Source: Centrapalus pauciflorus
Taxonomy: Eukaryota > Streptophyta > Magnoliopsida > Asterales > Asteraceae
DNA length: 64,000 nucleotides
Direction: 5' to 3'
Assembly: GCA_020465985.1 (NCBI GenBank)
Contig: JAANYP010004869.1
Coordinates: 868,001 to 932,000, forward strand
Under the pieces are notes generated by a model. That model was not told where the DNA came from, made no database searches, and saw nothing but the letters and a program-made list of their open reading frames with translations. Positions within the stretch are counted from its first letter, which is position 1, and each line of letters begins with the position of its first letter. Of this stretch, positions 50,143 to 64,000 are shown in pieces. The position numbers and the translations under genes were made by a program.

Positions 50143-50753
50143 TGGGTTTAATGAACATGTTTAATCGGATTTAACAATGGGTTTTAGTGAGCATGGTCAA
50201 TTGGATTCAACAATTAGTTTTAGTGAACATGTTCAATTTCATATACAATGGGTTTTAATGAACATGTTCAACCGGATGTGTCAAATAAATGTATTATTAT
50301 TTTCGTCAAACCGTTCGTGAAGATTCAATTTCATATACACGTTATTGAACATGTGCAATCGGAGTTTGCTTTGTTTTTAGTCGTTATTAACCATTTTGGT
50401 GATAAACCAATATTGACAGTATTGAACATGTTCAATCATGGTTTATGGTGTGTGTAGACAATGGGTTCCATTTTGGTGATAAACCAAGATTTATGGCGTC
50501 TCATGAACTGTCATCATTGCACATGTTTAGTATAGGTGTAAGGAATGATACTAACTAAAATAGAGATTTTCATTGGATACACAGAATCTTCAATTTTAAT
50601 TTAAAATTTTCAACACCAAGTTTACCCCCAACCCTAATTAATGTAGGAAAGAATTTTAAGCAAAATTTATATTTTATTTAATGATTTTAATGATAAATGA
50701 TTAGCTATAAATGGTTCTCCGGTACCCCAGTCTAACATAGTACCCCATTGAAC

Positions 50754-50756
<3 letters not shown>

Positions 50757-50836
<80 letters not shown>

Positions 50837-50871
50837 TACACACACATACACATATATACAGAGAGAGAGGG
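50757..50871. repeat. Compound (TA)n(CA)n(GA)n microsatellite
   Basis: TA run 50757-50825, then CACACATACACACACATA, a short TA and GAGAGAGAGGGAGGG, shared between the right side of A2 and the left side of element E. Confidence 0.92.
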
Positions 50872-51556
50872 AGGGTTAACATGAGGACCGTCTTTAAAAT
50901 GAAGACGATGAAAACCAATGAAATTACGACATCTCATCACTATTAATTTGAACTAAAAATGAAAAATAAAATTAGGCAATCAATTAATGATTTTCTCACT
51001 TACCAAATTACTCTTTCTCTCTCTTTGGAGTGAATCATGAATTGGTTGCCTAAAAGTTAATTAGAAATTACGACTGCTATGGTTCACAATAGCATCAATG
51101 ATTCACACTATTATCGTGGTTCACCACATCACGAATGATTCGTGATACCGTCATAGTTCACGACACCAACGACGATTCACAATAAATATAAGGGTATGAT
51201 CCACGACAACATGTATGTTTCATGACTAAAAAATGTGTGATTCACGACATTGATGATTCACAATTAATACAAATATTCGGTTCACAACTAATTGTTCACA
51301 CAATCAACAACAATGATTCATAAGAAACATTGAATCACATTCGTGTGTGATTCTTCATCCATTAAATTTAGAGAGAAAAAGAGAAAGTGAATTGTTTGGA
51401 GTAGGGAAAATGATTGATTTAAATGATTGAAACCTTCCTTATTAATTAACTATCAAATGTATTTAATTTAATTTTAAATTAATTAAAATTGATGATATGT
51501 CAGATTATTATTGGTTTTTAACGTATTCATTTTAAGAACGGTTCTCATTTAATACA
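50872..51556. mobile_element. (TA)n-bounded element, family E
   Basis: Left TTAACATGAGGACCGTCTTT and right complement TTAAATGAGAACCGTTCTTA, each continuing AAAATGAA-ACG--AAAACCAAT, form ~43-bp inverted ends. The interior has many ATTCACGA/TGATTCAC words (51070-51350), a degenerate minisatellite. (TA)n on both sides. Non-coding. Confidence 0.75.
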
Positions 51557-51647
51557 TTATATATACATGTATATATATATGTATATATGTATATGTATAT
51601 TTATATATGTATATATGTATGTGTGTGTGTCTATATACATACATACA

Positions 51648-51683
<36 letters not shown>

Positions 51684-51689
51684 TATATA

Positions 51690-52055
51690 CGTTCAAATGA
51701 GCACCACCTATTATACAGCGCATCCGAAGGTACTACTCAAAAAAAATTTTGGATATTTTTTATAAACATGTTTTAATTAACGTTACACAGATGATATATA
51801 AATTTCACGCAAATTGGAACACTCTAAGTGCATGAAATCACACATCACATAAATGTGTGTTCACATATATTCAAATTTATGTAAGTGTACGTTCACGTTA
51901 TTTTTTAGGAGCTAGGAGATGTGAATATATGTGAAATTTACGTATTATCTTCATAATGTTAATTAAAACATGTTTATGAAAAAAAAATATTTTTTTAAAC
52001 GTACAACTTTCTGGTGCGCTTCATAATTAGGGTTACTCTCTGGAACCATATTCTA
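51690..52055. mobile_element. (TA)n-bounded element, family D, copy D3
   Basis: GTTCAAATGAGCACCACCTA at the left after (TACA)n/(TA)n and a diverged inverse TCTGGTGCGCTTCATAATTA...CTCTCTGGAACC at the right. The internal ATAAACATGTTTTAATTAAC palindrome arms match D2. Confidence 0.6.
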
Positions 52056-52836
52056 TATACACACACATATCACATGGCTTTCAAATTTTAAAAGTATATT
52101 CTATTAAGAACAGTTAATTAAACAACGAACGAAGATATATATGACTGATGACTTGTATGATCTATTGATTTTTTGTTTAGCTTTTAATGATTGTATTAAA
52201 ATAAACACACAATGTCGGCAATGAATAGTAAAACAAATTTTTTCCTTATTAATCAAAATATCTAAATTGCAAATAAAACGATTAAAAAAGAAGAAACTTT
52301 CTTAAGATTAAAGATATTAATCTAGAATTATATTGTTTTGAACACAATTTTTTGATTACAGCAAATATATATTTTAAAAAAAAATTTGGTATAACTTGGG
52401 AAAAAATGTACATAATGAAATGTGGTGGTGTGCAAGATACCAATAACTAATGTAATTTTTTAAAAGTTAAAATAAAAGTAAATGCAGTAATATAATATAT
52501 ATGAAAACCATATGATATGTAACATGCAAAATGGAAGGCGGAGATTTCATTGCTGACTTCAAGACAAAAAGAGAATCAACGGTTCACAACAACTGATTTC
52601 ATAACTTGTACTTTCTGCATACATATAATTATATCATAAATAAATACTCCAACTTAATTTTGCAATTTTTACAATTAGAAAATATAATTCGTGCTTGTCC
52701 CATTAAAAAGAAAAAAGAATTGCAAGAAACCGGAAACGAAAAAAAAAAAAAAACTAAAGCAAAAAAAGGAAAAAAAAAAAAAAGAACACAAATATATTTA
52801 TAACATTACCATAATACCCCTTGGTTTTGGGGTTTG
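52056..52836. other. Intergenic; A-rich tract near the glutaredoxin 3' end
   Basis: No gene. 52739-52785 is a nearly pure A/G purine tract (long A runs), possibly the decayed tail of a retroposon. Confidence 0.4.
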
Positions 52837-53250
52837 CTACGATGCCAGGGCACCAACTTCTACGAGCTTCAGGACAAGGTGACCGCTCAAGTGGAGTCCT
52901 ACTAGACTCTCTAATCCTCCGATACGCGTCCCTCCGATGAACACCGCCGGAGCTACGGTCTCCCCTCCTCCGGCGTCATGCTGGGAGGCGGAGAGTGCGC
53001 CGATCTCGTCCTCCTCCAATTCGATAACGGTAGGGTGAACACCGAGTGAGGAGAAGAGGCGTTTCATGACGTGGCACATGCAACAGGATGAGCGACTGAA
53101 TATGATGACTGGATTCTCGGTTATGAGGCGTTGGATCCTCATTTCGGTGGATTCGGAGATGTCGATGGCAAGAGGAGAAGTGGTGGTTGGGGTTAGTTCG
53201 AGGCGGACTCCACCGTCGGATCGGAGGCGGTAGCCGTGGACGCCTTGCAT
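52837..53250 (-). CDS. GRXC9: CC-type glutaredoxin (ROXY class), GRXC9-like
   Basis: Single exon, 137 aa, the length of Arabidopsis GRXC9/GRX480, and like it beginning MQG. CC-type glutaredoxins are land-plant-specific regulators that bind TGA bZIP factors; GRXC9 acts in salicylate/jasmonate cross-talk. The active site is CCMC (56-59) in FSRSSCCMCHVMKRLF. The glutathione-binding TVAP (98-101) and the GG pairs of FIGGTRIGGLE (104-114) are intact. The C-terminal helix HLSGHLVLKLVEVGAL is typical, but the last residues are ALAS rather than the usual ALWL, the segment needed in known members for co-repressor or TGA-dependent repression. The start is the only ATG before the conserved region, 86 bp below a TATA box. 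Assignment to GRXC9 rather than a sister ROXY is moderate. Confidence 0.85.
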   Translation of the reverse strand: MQGVHGYRLRSDGGVRLELTPTTTSPLAIDISESTEMRIQRLITENPVIIFSRSSCCMCHVMKRLFSSLGVHPTVIELEEDEIGALSASQHDAGGGETVAPAVFIGGTRIGGLESLVGLHLSGHLVLKLVEVGALAS

Positions 53251-53335
53251 CTCTCCGGCGAGTAAGAGAAAAAGAGAGGTGCGTCAACGGGTGCAGCAAG
53301 TGGGTGGTTTGGTGTGTGGTTGTGGTGAATGAGAG

Positions 53336-53345
53336 ATTTATAAAT
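53336..53345 (-). promoter_or_regulatory. TATA box of the glutaredoxin gene
   Basis: ATTTATAAAT lies 86-95 bp before the ATG on the minus strand, with a short leader between. Further upstream (about 53378-53388) two ACGT cores lie in AACGTATTACGTA, which could be weak bZIP sites. Confidence 0.5.
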
Positions 53346-55500
53346 GGAAGATTGGGGGGTGATTCATTACATCACAAAAGTAAACGTATTACGTATACTC
53401 CACGCTTTTCATACTTTTTCCCGGGTCGTGTGTCCTACACGCACTTACCCACATTAATTCCTCACTTTATTTACAATTTCATTTTTCTGTTTTGATGGGT
53501 GAAAAAAATTAAAATATTACCTTTATACATTTTAGGGACGTTTGGATCGGTGGCATGCGTATGAACCCATGGGTTTGAAGATATAACTTTTTTTTTTGTT
53601 TAAGGGTATGAATATATTGGATCAAGAATACAACATTCATTTGATTTAAGATTATAGGTTTGATAATAATATGGTATACATATAAAAATCATAGGTCTGT
53701 ATATCAATACATTTACATTGGGTTGAAGTTTCATTCACATTGTATATGAATGTCAACAAATCATATATCTAACCCGCCTACCTCATCTCCACCCCGTCTC
53801 ACAACCCCACCACCTTACCCCACCGCTCACACCTTCCCCACCCACCTTACACTATTTGTTTTGATCCACCATTTCCATTTACCAGGATTCATATCTTACC
53901 ACACATTCACAATTTTTATCATACCAATATATTACTATATCTTATTTATCTCTTCTACACTTACACTGGCTCGTTTGTACCTACGCGACTACACTACCTT
54001 ATCTACCATTACCTTGGTGGTTGTGGTGGTGGGAATGGGTGTAGTGATGGTAGATTAATTCAAACATTGTCTTTCAAATAATCATACATATTTAAATGTT
54101 TTTTTCAAGATGACAATTTAGGTTTTTATTATCATTTATTATATATGTAGATTAAATCAAACATCATCTTTCAAGTAATTATACATATTTTCGTATGAAA
54201 CCACTTTTCAAGGTCATTATCATAATAACTCCTAATTAAAATCAAATGTCCTTAGTATTTTAAATCTCTAATTGGCAAAAAAAAAAAAATTAAAGGATAC
54301 GCTGATAAATACGATCTCAATATTGCACTAATATGACTCTTACTTTCATTGTAACTATGTTGTTTTCTAAATGTATCATACAGTAATCAAATAGAAATAA
54401 TAATAATAAACTTAATATTATGTATTGTATCACATAATTTCAGTTTAATTATTGTGCATCAGTATGTTTTATAATATCATCTAAGAAATTTATACATAAT
54501 CAATGTTAAGTTTAATTGGAATAAATACTTTTATAACCATTATAAAATCATGGATATTTAAGGTTTTTTTTGGGACATTTAGTTAAATTAATTGAACCAA
54601 ATTTGTGTCAAAACCATTATATTATTTCTAGATTCTCAGGCTGAGAAGAAATAACAAAATTACTAAAATAAGGAAAATAAAAAATATATAAAAATGAATG
54701 GTATTTAAGTAGGATGATGATGTCATAGAATAGAATGGTGGCGTGGGTTAGTGAAGAGCGCGTGAGAACCGTTAATGTAAAGTGGGGTAGGGTCAGAAAT
54801 AGCGGAGTAAAAATTTGACGTTAAAACCGATCACATGGTAATGGTGGGACCCGTTTATTAATGGTGTCTTCCGTCATCTTGACTTCTAACGTGGAAACGC
54901 CAGCAAAAGTAATACCGTTGCTTACGTCACTCCCACAGCTGATTGCGAAACCAACAGCACTCTCTACCTGACCTCTTTACTGCTGATATCCCTCAATTAT
55001 TTACCTTCTTATATATCTTTTTCTTATTTATTAATCGTAAATACTTACTATTTTAAAATCACATCCTCCTTCTTGTTAATTACACACTCTCTTTCTTAAC
55101 GTAAGTAAAATGATTAAATTTAATTAATAATTTTTAAATAAATAAAAATTCATATGAAAAAAATTTGTATGATTAATAAAAATTAATTACAGAAATTTAC
55201 ATGTAACAAGACCCGTTTTAAAAAATTATAAACCAACAAATAAATAAGTAAATAGTTGTCTATTTATCCATCAATCAACCATTCTATTATTTTCACAGTC
55301 CCTCTATTGACACATGATATTTATTATCAATTTTTTAATGTAAAATATTACTATAAATCATTTGTATGGATTTTTTTTTTTTGTTATCTTGATTTGGTTT
55401 TATAAAATCAACTTTCAAACTTAGTTTACAAAATATTGCTATAAGTTTTTTTAAATGTCAAATGTTTTGTAAAAGATGCACCAAAATAAATGGAAAAATC
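53346..55500. other. Intergenic; no gene seen, one promoter-like patch
   Basis: Mostly AT-rich. A stretch 53770-53850 is C-rich (CCCC/CACC words) and yields a spurious frame. 54720-54990 is higher in GC, with TGACG-type words (TTTGACGTTAAA, TTACGTCACTCCC) and a pyrimidine leader-like end, but no reading frame follows on either strand. Confidence 0.4.
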
Positions 55501-55977
55501 TAAAGAAGAAACATGATTAGGACAGACAAGAACCGCACCAAGCAAACAAAAAAACACCTGGAACAAACATTCCAAGATTGGGGAGGAACACTACAACTAA
55601 CTAAAGCTACTACCAAATGCCACTAGGTTTTAGAATCCAAACATTCCAATTCCAATGCACGTTAGGTCTTTTATTGCCAATCCACAGAAGACCAAAATTT
55701 TTGAACAACCAAGAATATATCTACCTTGTGTTTCTGAGCCACCCGATCTTTGGAAGCCGTCTGGATACTATTCCTCCACTACCACCATATGACCCAGATA
55801 AGAATACAGCAAACTAAAAACCTTTTCTCTTCCACACTTTTCCAAGTCTAAACATTTTCCTTGAATAACTTCTGAAAATGAACTTAAATTATAAACCTTA
55901 AAATCCCACCATCCACACAGTTTCCTCCATAACACTTTAGATTTAGCACACTCCCAAAATACGTGATCCCTTGTTTC
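55500..55977 (-). mobile_element. LINE retrotransposon fragment (zf-RVT end of reverse transcriptase ORF)
   Basis: From 55977 the minus strand reads ETRDHVFWECAKSKVLWRKL then CGWWDF, the zinc-binding zf-RVT motif that closes the reverse-transcriptase polyprotein of plant LINEs (His and Cys of DHVFWEC visible). The frame continues to about 55795 and then is broken by a stop. The rest of the element is absent. Confidence 0.7.
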
Positions 55978-55981
55978 ACTT

Positions 55982-56143
55982 CACTACTAGAAAAGATAAA
56001 AGTTTGCAATGTCAACATTCTATATAAAATTTACTTGGTTTTTATACGAATTCCTTTACTTGGTTTTTTTACGAAATTCCATATTTAACATTTGAATTTG
56101 TATAAAAACCAAGTAAATTTTATATAGAATGTTGATATTGCAA
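55982..56143. mobile_element. CACTA-like terminus with a 43-bp inverted repeat
   Basis: CACTACTAGAAAA at 55982 is the typical tip of plant CACTA (En/Spm) elements. Just inside, 56004-56046 is repeated in inverse at 56101-56143 with one mismatch (TTGCAATGTCAACATTC; TATAAAATTTACTTGG). The opposite CACTA end was not found, so this is probably a fragment or a small derivative abutting the LINE piece. Confidence 0.5.
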
Positions 56144-56358
56144 GCTCTTATATTTTCTCATTTGATATTAATTAATCGAAGAAATATGAACAGAAATTCC
56201 CTTTAATCGTTTGGATTCAAAACCTTCAGCATCATAGTTTATGTATATTTTCATTTATATTTATTCATGTTTTATATTAAACCAATACTGGAAAATAAAA
56301 CGTATAGAATAATCTTTAGAGAATATTATTTTAAATATTTAGAATTATATATATATAT

Positions 56359-57886
<1,528 letters not shown>

Positions 57887-57891
57887 ATATA

Positions 57892-60800
57892 TATGAATGA
57901 TATATTAATATATAATTAATTATTATGTATGATGTGTAAAATTATATTCACGAATAATATATTATTTTATATAAAATGACAAGCCATATATCGGAAGACA
58001 CACTCCACAGATACACGTCCAAAATAAAAAATTAAATCATGCATGGTTAATACTAGTTAATGAACATGTGTTAGCGTTTGATCATAAACCTTTATTTATA
58101 TCTAGGGGTATGTTAAATACACACCCCAATTGTTAATTACATCTGCTTTCTCTTTAATCATTTTTTAATTATAACAAAACTACAAAAGGTTTGAAAAGTA
58201 ATTTCGTGACCAAATCTTTTGGTCACGTAAATGATAACGTAATATCTAACAATATAAAAAGTATAAGATTATAATCACATTACCAAATCTTTTTTATTAA
58301 ATTTAAAATAAATTATACTAGGCGTTTTTATCGTCAGATTACTACGAGTCTAAAATAAATATTTTAGCATTCATATAGGGTAACAGAAATATAAATGTAA
58401 ATTGATTGATGTAATTAATCAAATATAAAATTGAAAGATTAATAAATAATGAAATTATATATATATACATTTATCAAATCAAACAGGCCAATGACATTCT
58501 GCCATGTTTCAGTTGGTTTTTTTTTTTAATTTTTAATTTAGTAACACACCATTATCGTAGTATTATCTATCATTTAGCCCTTTTATTTTACTAAATTTTT
58601 GTTTAGTCTTTCTTTTAACATTTATTATTACAACATTTTCTTACAGTTTAAAATTATAATTTTAATTATATCTATGTTTATAGTTGTCTTTTGAAACTAT
58701 TATGTTATGTTTGTATGAAAAAACTTTATTATTCAAATGCACAATACAAAATTCTAATGAAATTATTTTATAATTAAAAATCTAACTTTTTCATATTTAG
58801 ATTTTTTTATTAAATATGATCATGTATAACATTGAAAGTTACTATTATAACGTTGACAACCCTAATCGATGTATTAGAGACAAGACTGTTATAAATTTAT
58901 TTGATTTGATCGTAAAACCAACAAATTAAATTGACGATTAAACCTAATCATGTCAAATTTTCATATGGTTATGAATATTTAATTAATTAATTCTGATGCC
59001 GATCCGATTTAATAAGACATTGTTTGTAATTTTAACATTGCAAAATATTATTAACCCAATGATAAGAATCAACTAACAGTATAATTTGTCTTGCTTTTTA
59101 AATCTATATTAACTTTTTAATCTCACTCTTCGATCTTTATTAAATTGTGTATCGTTATTTGAATTTTTTGAAAATTATTTTTATTTATTTATTTTTGTAA
59201 TTAATATTTTAAACCTTGCGCAGAAGTTTAATAACTTGTTGATTAACATTTTACATGCATAAAAGAAAAGAAAAGATAGGAAAAGAAAATTGGTAGTTGG
59301 CGATGACGTCAGTAGGTAAGAAGCGGCCCACCCTGGTACGTGGCATTTCCTTTATCTCTCCCTCAGTCATGGGGATTTTTGAACTAGTGGGTCTCAGGGT
59401 CTGGTCTTTCTTTCTTATGAACCGGCCATAAAGTACACATTTTCATGATGCTCACTCACTCACTCACCATATCATTTTCATTTTTCACAATTTCATTTCA
59501 TTTCATTTAATACCCAAACCTCAACCATATCTTTTTCTATTTCTTTTCTTCTGATATTTTTTCATTTGTATCCCCAAACATTCCCCCCACCACCTTCTAA
59601 ATAATGTTAATTTAATAATATAGTGCACCTACATAAATATCGAATACATTAAAAAAAAAAAAAATAAATTTACATATTCAATATTCTATCATCAGCATTT
59701 GATAATGGATGTTTGATATTTTGTAAATTCTCAATAAAACTTGATATTGGTTTCTCTTGTATGAATTTTGTATTATTACAAAATTTGGTGTTAGCTTCTC
59801 ATATCTTATCATTTTATTAATGTGAAAGTGATCTAGGATGGCCTACCAATACTATGGAGTCGAAAGCAAGTACATACATACATGATACATCCCACCCTTC
59901 GAAAAGGCTCGGATTTTTAGCCTTCAAACAACCTATTTCCAACCCTCCATCATTTTCAAAAGAAATAACTTTTTTCCATTCAAACGAATGAAAATATCAG
60001 GCTTTTTGTGTACCTAAAAGAATTTACTCCTAATTGCTTGGGGCTCAAAAGAGCAACATGTGATGAACAGGTAAAGCACTAACGAGTGGCTTTGATTATA
60101 GCGATAGCCTTCCCCCACCTGATAACAACTTACACTTCCACAAAAACAATCTACTTCGATTGAGAATCTAATATTAATGAATCTATTAGTAACTTAACCT
60201 CTCTCCAAAATCCAAATAAATATTTACTCATGCACCCACCAGTTGGAGGTTTGTAGGATTTAAACAACTCAATTAGTATTTGGATTTAGAAATACTATTG
60301 TATCATGTTTGGATAAAAAAAATAAAAAGAGCGGATTTAACTTCATTTAGAATTTCATATTTTCACTTTTCAACCTTTCATAATCCATCCATCCCCTAAC
60401 TATTTCAAAATCCTATTATTTAAGAATTCGTCATTTTAAATTCATTAAATCCAAACAGTAAGAGAAAAGAAATGATCCATGCTTACACTTAAAAATCTTT
60501 GTCATTGAGATCACTTCAGCTGCACCTATATTAGCATGATTTTTAAAATATTAACTTTGAGGCGTAAAACATGTTGAAAATAGTCGAGTTGATAAAACCA
60601 ATATTTATCCTCTTAGATTTTTTGAAGACAGGTGTACTGATTATTTCTAGCATTTTTATCTGTTGGTTGACTCATTCTCAGAGCCTTTTTGAGGGGTGTA
60701 TATGAACATTTTATGTAGAGTAAAATACAGAAATGGTCCATGTGGTTTATTCAAAATTACAAATATGGCGCCTCAACTTTCAAAGTTTCAGTGGTGGTCT

Positions 60801-63756
60801 CTCAAGTCATTTTATAATTGCAGAAACGGTCTGTTTCTAAACTTTTTAGAAATGATGAATTTGTCATTTTCTCAATTACAAGTTTGAATTAGATTATGTT
60901 CGATATTGATCAAGTATAAATTAAAATTCACTTTTCATATTACATTATATATTGATCAAGTATAAACACATGACACATGATAGTGATTAAGTTACTTAGT
61001 TATCGATATTTACGGATTTACTTTTTTTTTTTTTGGTGTAAAACATACTTTTATTTCAAACAAAAACAATCACACAATACATGAACATTTGCAAGGTGTA
61101 TGAGACTAACAGTTATAGACGAATCCACGGAAACAATCAAACTCTTCTAAACAATAGAATGAATAGACGAACAGAACCATCAAACCCAATATGAAAAGAG
61201 CAAGCCAAATCTAAAAATGACGATAAAGAACAATCTGTATGCCTAGATAGCACAACCACATGGATTGAAAATGCATTCAAGCCATGAGAAATGCAAAAAT
61301 TTTAGTCCGGGATGTAATTCTATACTTGTATAGATATTTTGTATGGATATACATTAAACAATACTGTTGATTCTTTTTAAGTATATTTTTATGTTGTCAG
61401 AATAATCGTAAAGGTGATAGTTTCGGTCAAATGAGTCGAATGGTCAAAGTGATCTACAATAAAAAATTAAGCTAGAACGTAATCTTTATTAAAAAAGGAA
61501 AGCTTAGAAAATGATACATTAAACAAATTGTTTTTTTGAAATTTTTTTTAATATTATGGAAGAATTTTTTTTTGTTGATCGATCCGTTTGGTTGAATAGG
61601 TCTGAATTGCCAAGTTTCGAATGCAATAAATATATAAATTGTATGGTTGCATGATATCATAATAATGTATAAAAAAGAGGGTATAATTAATTAAGTAATG
61701 GAAAGGCAAGTTGAATGGTATTTCCAAATGAAGCTAAAAACGATGTGATGGGAGATGCCAATATGAGAGTGAAAGTGAGAGGCCCCCAACTCAAACAAAC
61801 AAACCACACCTCTCATGTCTATTTCCACTTTTCCTTTTTCACCTTTGCTTTTTTCCTCCCCCAATCATGACATCATCCCACATTCCTCCCTTCTCAACTC
61901 AATCTCGTTACATTAATCTTCTTCTTATAATACCTATTTTAACTCATTTTATATACTAATTCACTAAGTTCCTAAATACTTTTAGCTAATAAATAAATAG
62001 TTCATTATTATTTTTTAAATGACTTAATATTAAACAAATCAAATTGATCCTTTTATTTTGTGTTTAAATTACCGGATCTACTTCCAGTATGTTAAATTTA
62101 TCACTTTACTATTTATTGATTAATAACTACGGCTAATATATAATTTTGATTAAGACGAAAAATATTGAGAGACTTAAATAGTCGAAAAAAATTTGAAAAC
62201 TTAATCATAAATATGTAATAATAAAAAATTGACTTTTTTTCATTGTTAACGTTATGCTTTAAATTATGAAAATAACACATAGTAACTCTTTGATTTATCA
62301 TAATTTTTATTTATACATTGTATTTTTATCCATCCATTAGTTCATGTGAACTTATGTTGATAAATATCAATATAAAACAGGGCTATATTTTCAATTTACC
62401 TCATTGGGCTATACTTATTATCTTTTGTTGACCAAGCATTTAGATTTAGTTTCATTTTCCAGCTCATTCATTTGGAAATGTACTCGGAGCAAAGGCATCA
62501 ACAATTGTATGTAAAGCACTAACAACAAGTGCTATATATACCTTCATGTTGGAAAAAACTCATTTGCATTTTCGTCCTTCCGTGGATTTTTTCTTCAGAA
62601 AAGTTCTTAAGTTAATTTTTTTTTTTTTCTAATTAAGTGAAATTTGGCTATTAAAACTCGATTTTTCAGTTTTAAAACCCCGGTTTACTCATTATAACTG
62701 GGCTCTAATAGTCAATTTCACAAAACTAGGAAAAAAAAATATTTTGAGAATTTTTTTTGGAAAAAAATAACATTGAGAGAAAACGCAAAAATCATGAAAA
62801 CATGTTGGTTTTTTTCTCATAATAAACCCTATTGACAATACTAACAATAAATAAAGGGACCATACATGTGATCTTTAAAGGATAAAATCATCTTTTTCAA
62901 TTTTATTTTGTAACACTCTTTGTCGATTTGTTGATCGACTCGGTGCCTCGAGTCCAAGTATCGGCTAGAGGGAACTGAGCGTATGTGATTGGTCTGTTCC
63001 TTCTATCTTGATGCCATTTTCGTCAGTGATCGGACTATAAAATGATTTTGAATATATAACTAGGTAGATGTTTGATATTAAGTTTTGAACCTGCTTTTTT
63101 ACTTATTGAGTTTTTATAACTTAGACTAGGAAAATGTGTTTGACAACTGGTGAGAGAAAAATCAATGTTTATTTGGTAGGATGAGGCGAGACAAAACTCA
63201 ATTTCAAATAAGTAGACAGTAAGAATGTAAGATGTTTTTTGTAAAAAAGTAAATAGGTATTCATGCAGTAACAACAAACAAACACCCCCAAGTATGATCT
63301 TCTACACAAAACATGCTTTGGAGCTAAAAAAATAACATATGACACCGGAAGTTTTGTTGTTAATTAAGGATGTTTGAATGTGAATAATATAAGATGTGTC
63401 AAACGAGACCCATAAAACCATATATGTATATATATATAGCAGGCAATATTCAACTATTTTTACTTTCACCAAAATGTAGTTAATATTGATTTATTCTAAT
63501 TAAACAATTAAATTAATTTAGTGAAATGAAAAGGCTATTAATTTCGGTATTTAAGAAAGTTTCATTCATGTGACTGAGTAATGAAATGGTCGTGGAACTA
63601 TGACTCATGTAGTCATTTTATTACAAACATGAGGAAGTGGTCGATGCACCAACTTTAAAATAAAATTTTGATCATATCACAACTTCAAAAAAAATTCATT
63701 CTTGTATTTCTATGTTCATTTTAATTATATTTTTAAGTAAAATAATATATAAACAT
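57892..63756. other. Gene-free AT-rich region
   Basis: No frame with coding character on either strand. Noted inside: 59290-59440, a GC-richer patch with GATGACGTCAG and GGTACGTGGCA (G-box/TGACG words) followed by a pyrimidine-rich leader-like 59460-59590 but no ORF; 60714-60860, a degraded dispersed repeat (AAATGGTCCATGTGGTTTAT, CAGAAACGGTCTGTTTC); 61770-61920, a CT-rich stretch; 62936-63030, a short GC-richer piece. These may be promoters of unrecognised non-coding RNAs or plain relics. Confidence 0.4.
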
Positions 63757-64000
63757 CAGGGTCGTTCCTATATATAGTTTTTAGGGCCCGGGGCAAAATC
63801 TTATAAAAGGAACCTCTAAACATGTATGTATATATAATAGTTAAAGGATTAAAAGAAACAATCATGTAAATATATATGTATATATCACAATCAAACAACT
63901 AGCAAAACAAGCAAACTACTAGTAATAGTCTAAGCATCTGAGTAAAAAAAAATTTTTTTGGGCCCCATTGGCTGTTGGGCCCTGGGCAGTAGCCCAGGTT
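63757..64000 (-). mobile_element. hAT-type element, cut by the right edge
   Basis: The terminal CAGGGTCGTTCC at 63757 and inner GGGCCCGGGGCAAAATCTT resemble the right part of 23039-24149. The last bases, read on the minus strand (CTGGGCTACTGCCCAGGG, CCAATGGGGCCC), resemble its left part (AGGCAACCGCCCAGGACCC). The rest lies outside the window. Confidence 0.55.

Larger units (their letters stand above)
48691..50757. mobile_element. (TA)n-bounded element, family A, copy A2, with nested Helitrons
   Basis: The left end GGGATCAATGGGGTACCATA follows a TA/CA/TA tract and the right complement GTTCAATGGGGTACTATG abuts a 67-bp (TA)n. Outer parts match A1, including the ~36-bp GTTCAATTGGATTCAACAAT array at about 50150-50270. 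The middle 48886-50142 is a Helitron insertion. Confidence 0.75.

Noticed and set aside
53750..54058. 102-aa Pro/Thr/His-rich frame
   Set aside because: Composition follows a C-rich low-complexity stretch; no start context, homology or downstream signal.

Overview
The window is nuclear DNA of a flowering plant. It is AT-rich, its genes carry spliceosomal introns of 0.1-2 kb, and the space between genes is filled with plant-type transposon remnants (Helitrons, hAT, PIF/Harbinger-like and Mutator-like MITEs, tRNA-derived SINEs, a LINE scrap, a solo LTR) and very long (TA)n tracts. The gene set suggests a core eudicot, possibly an asterid, but the species cannot be fixed from sequence alone.

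Six protein genes can be supported. From left to right: the 3' part of DVR (divinyl chlorophyllide 8-vinyl reductase, chlorophyll synthesis; cut by the left edge); a two-exon CASP-like membrane protein; a seven-exon N-myristoylatable CDK-like Ser/Thr kinase (566 aa); a single-exon BSD-domain protein on the minus strand; KU70, the DNA-end-binding subunit of non-homologous end joining, reconstructed here as 19 minus-strand exons that join in frame to 622 aa; and a CC-type (ROXY class) glutaredoxin close to GRXC9. They do not form a pathway or a cluster; this is ordinary plant gene order. An unidentified proline-rich exon pair (20.5-21.1 kb) and a broken nucleoporin-like gene folded into a 1.1-kb palindrome (29.3-31 kb) complete the coding content.

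Layout: 0-1.1 kb DVR; 1.1-8 kb intergenic, with a GC-rich hAT MITE and a probable 4-kb Helitron containing exon-like scraps; 8.2-10 kb CASP-like; 12.1-17.2 kb kinase; 17.5-20.4 kb MITEs; 20.5-22.7 kb orphan exons and BSD gene; 22.9-31.8 kb transposon-on-transposon region dominated by elements bounded by (TA)n microsatellites; 33.0-46.5 kb KU70, with a Helitron and two MITEs in its introns; 46.6-52.7 kb a second nest of Helitrons and (TA)n-bounded elements; 52.8-53.3 kb glutaredoxin; 53.3-64 kb gene-free, with LINE, CACTA-like, solo-LTR and hAT remains.

The strongest candidate for something undescribed is the set of at least six different non-autonomous element families (called A, B, C, D, E and G here, plus a more doubtful H). 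All sit against (TA)n/(CA)n/(GA)n tracts, most share a terminal core close to GGTTCAA followed a few bases later by ACC, and several carry their own internal minisatellite. They look like one superfamily mobilised by a common, absent transposase that targets microsatellites. Other notable points are two GC-AG introns confirmed by reading frame, an exitron-like 96-nt intron in the kinase gene, and the transcribable palindrome made from a nucleoporin-like gene.
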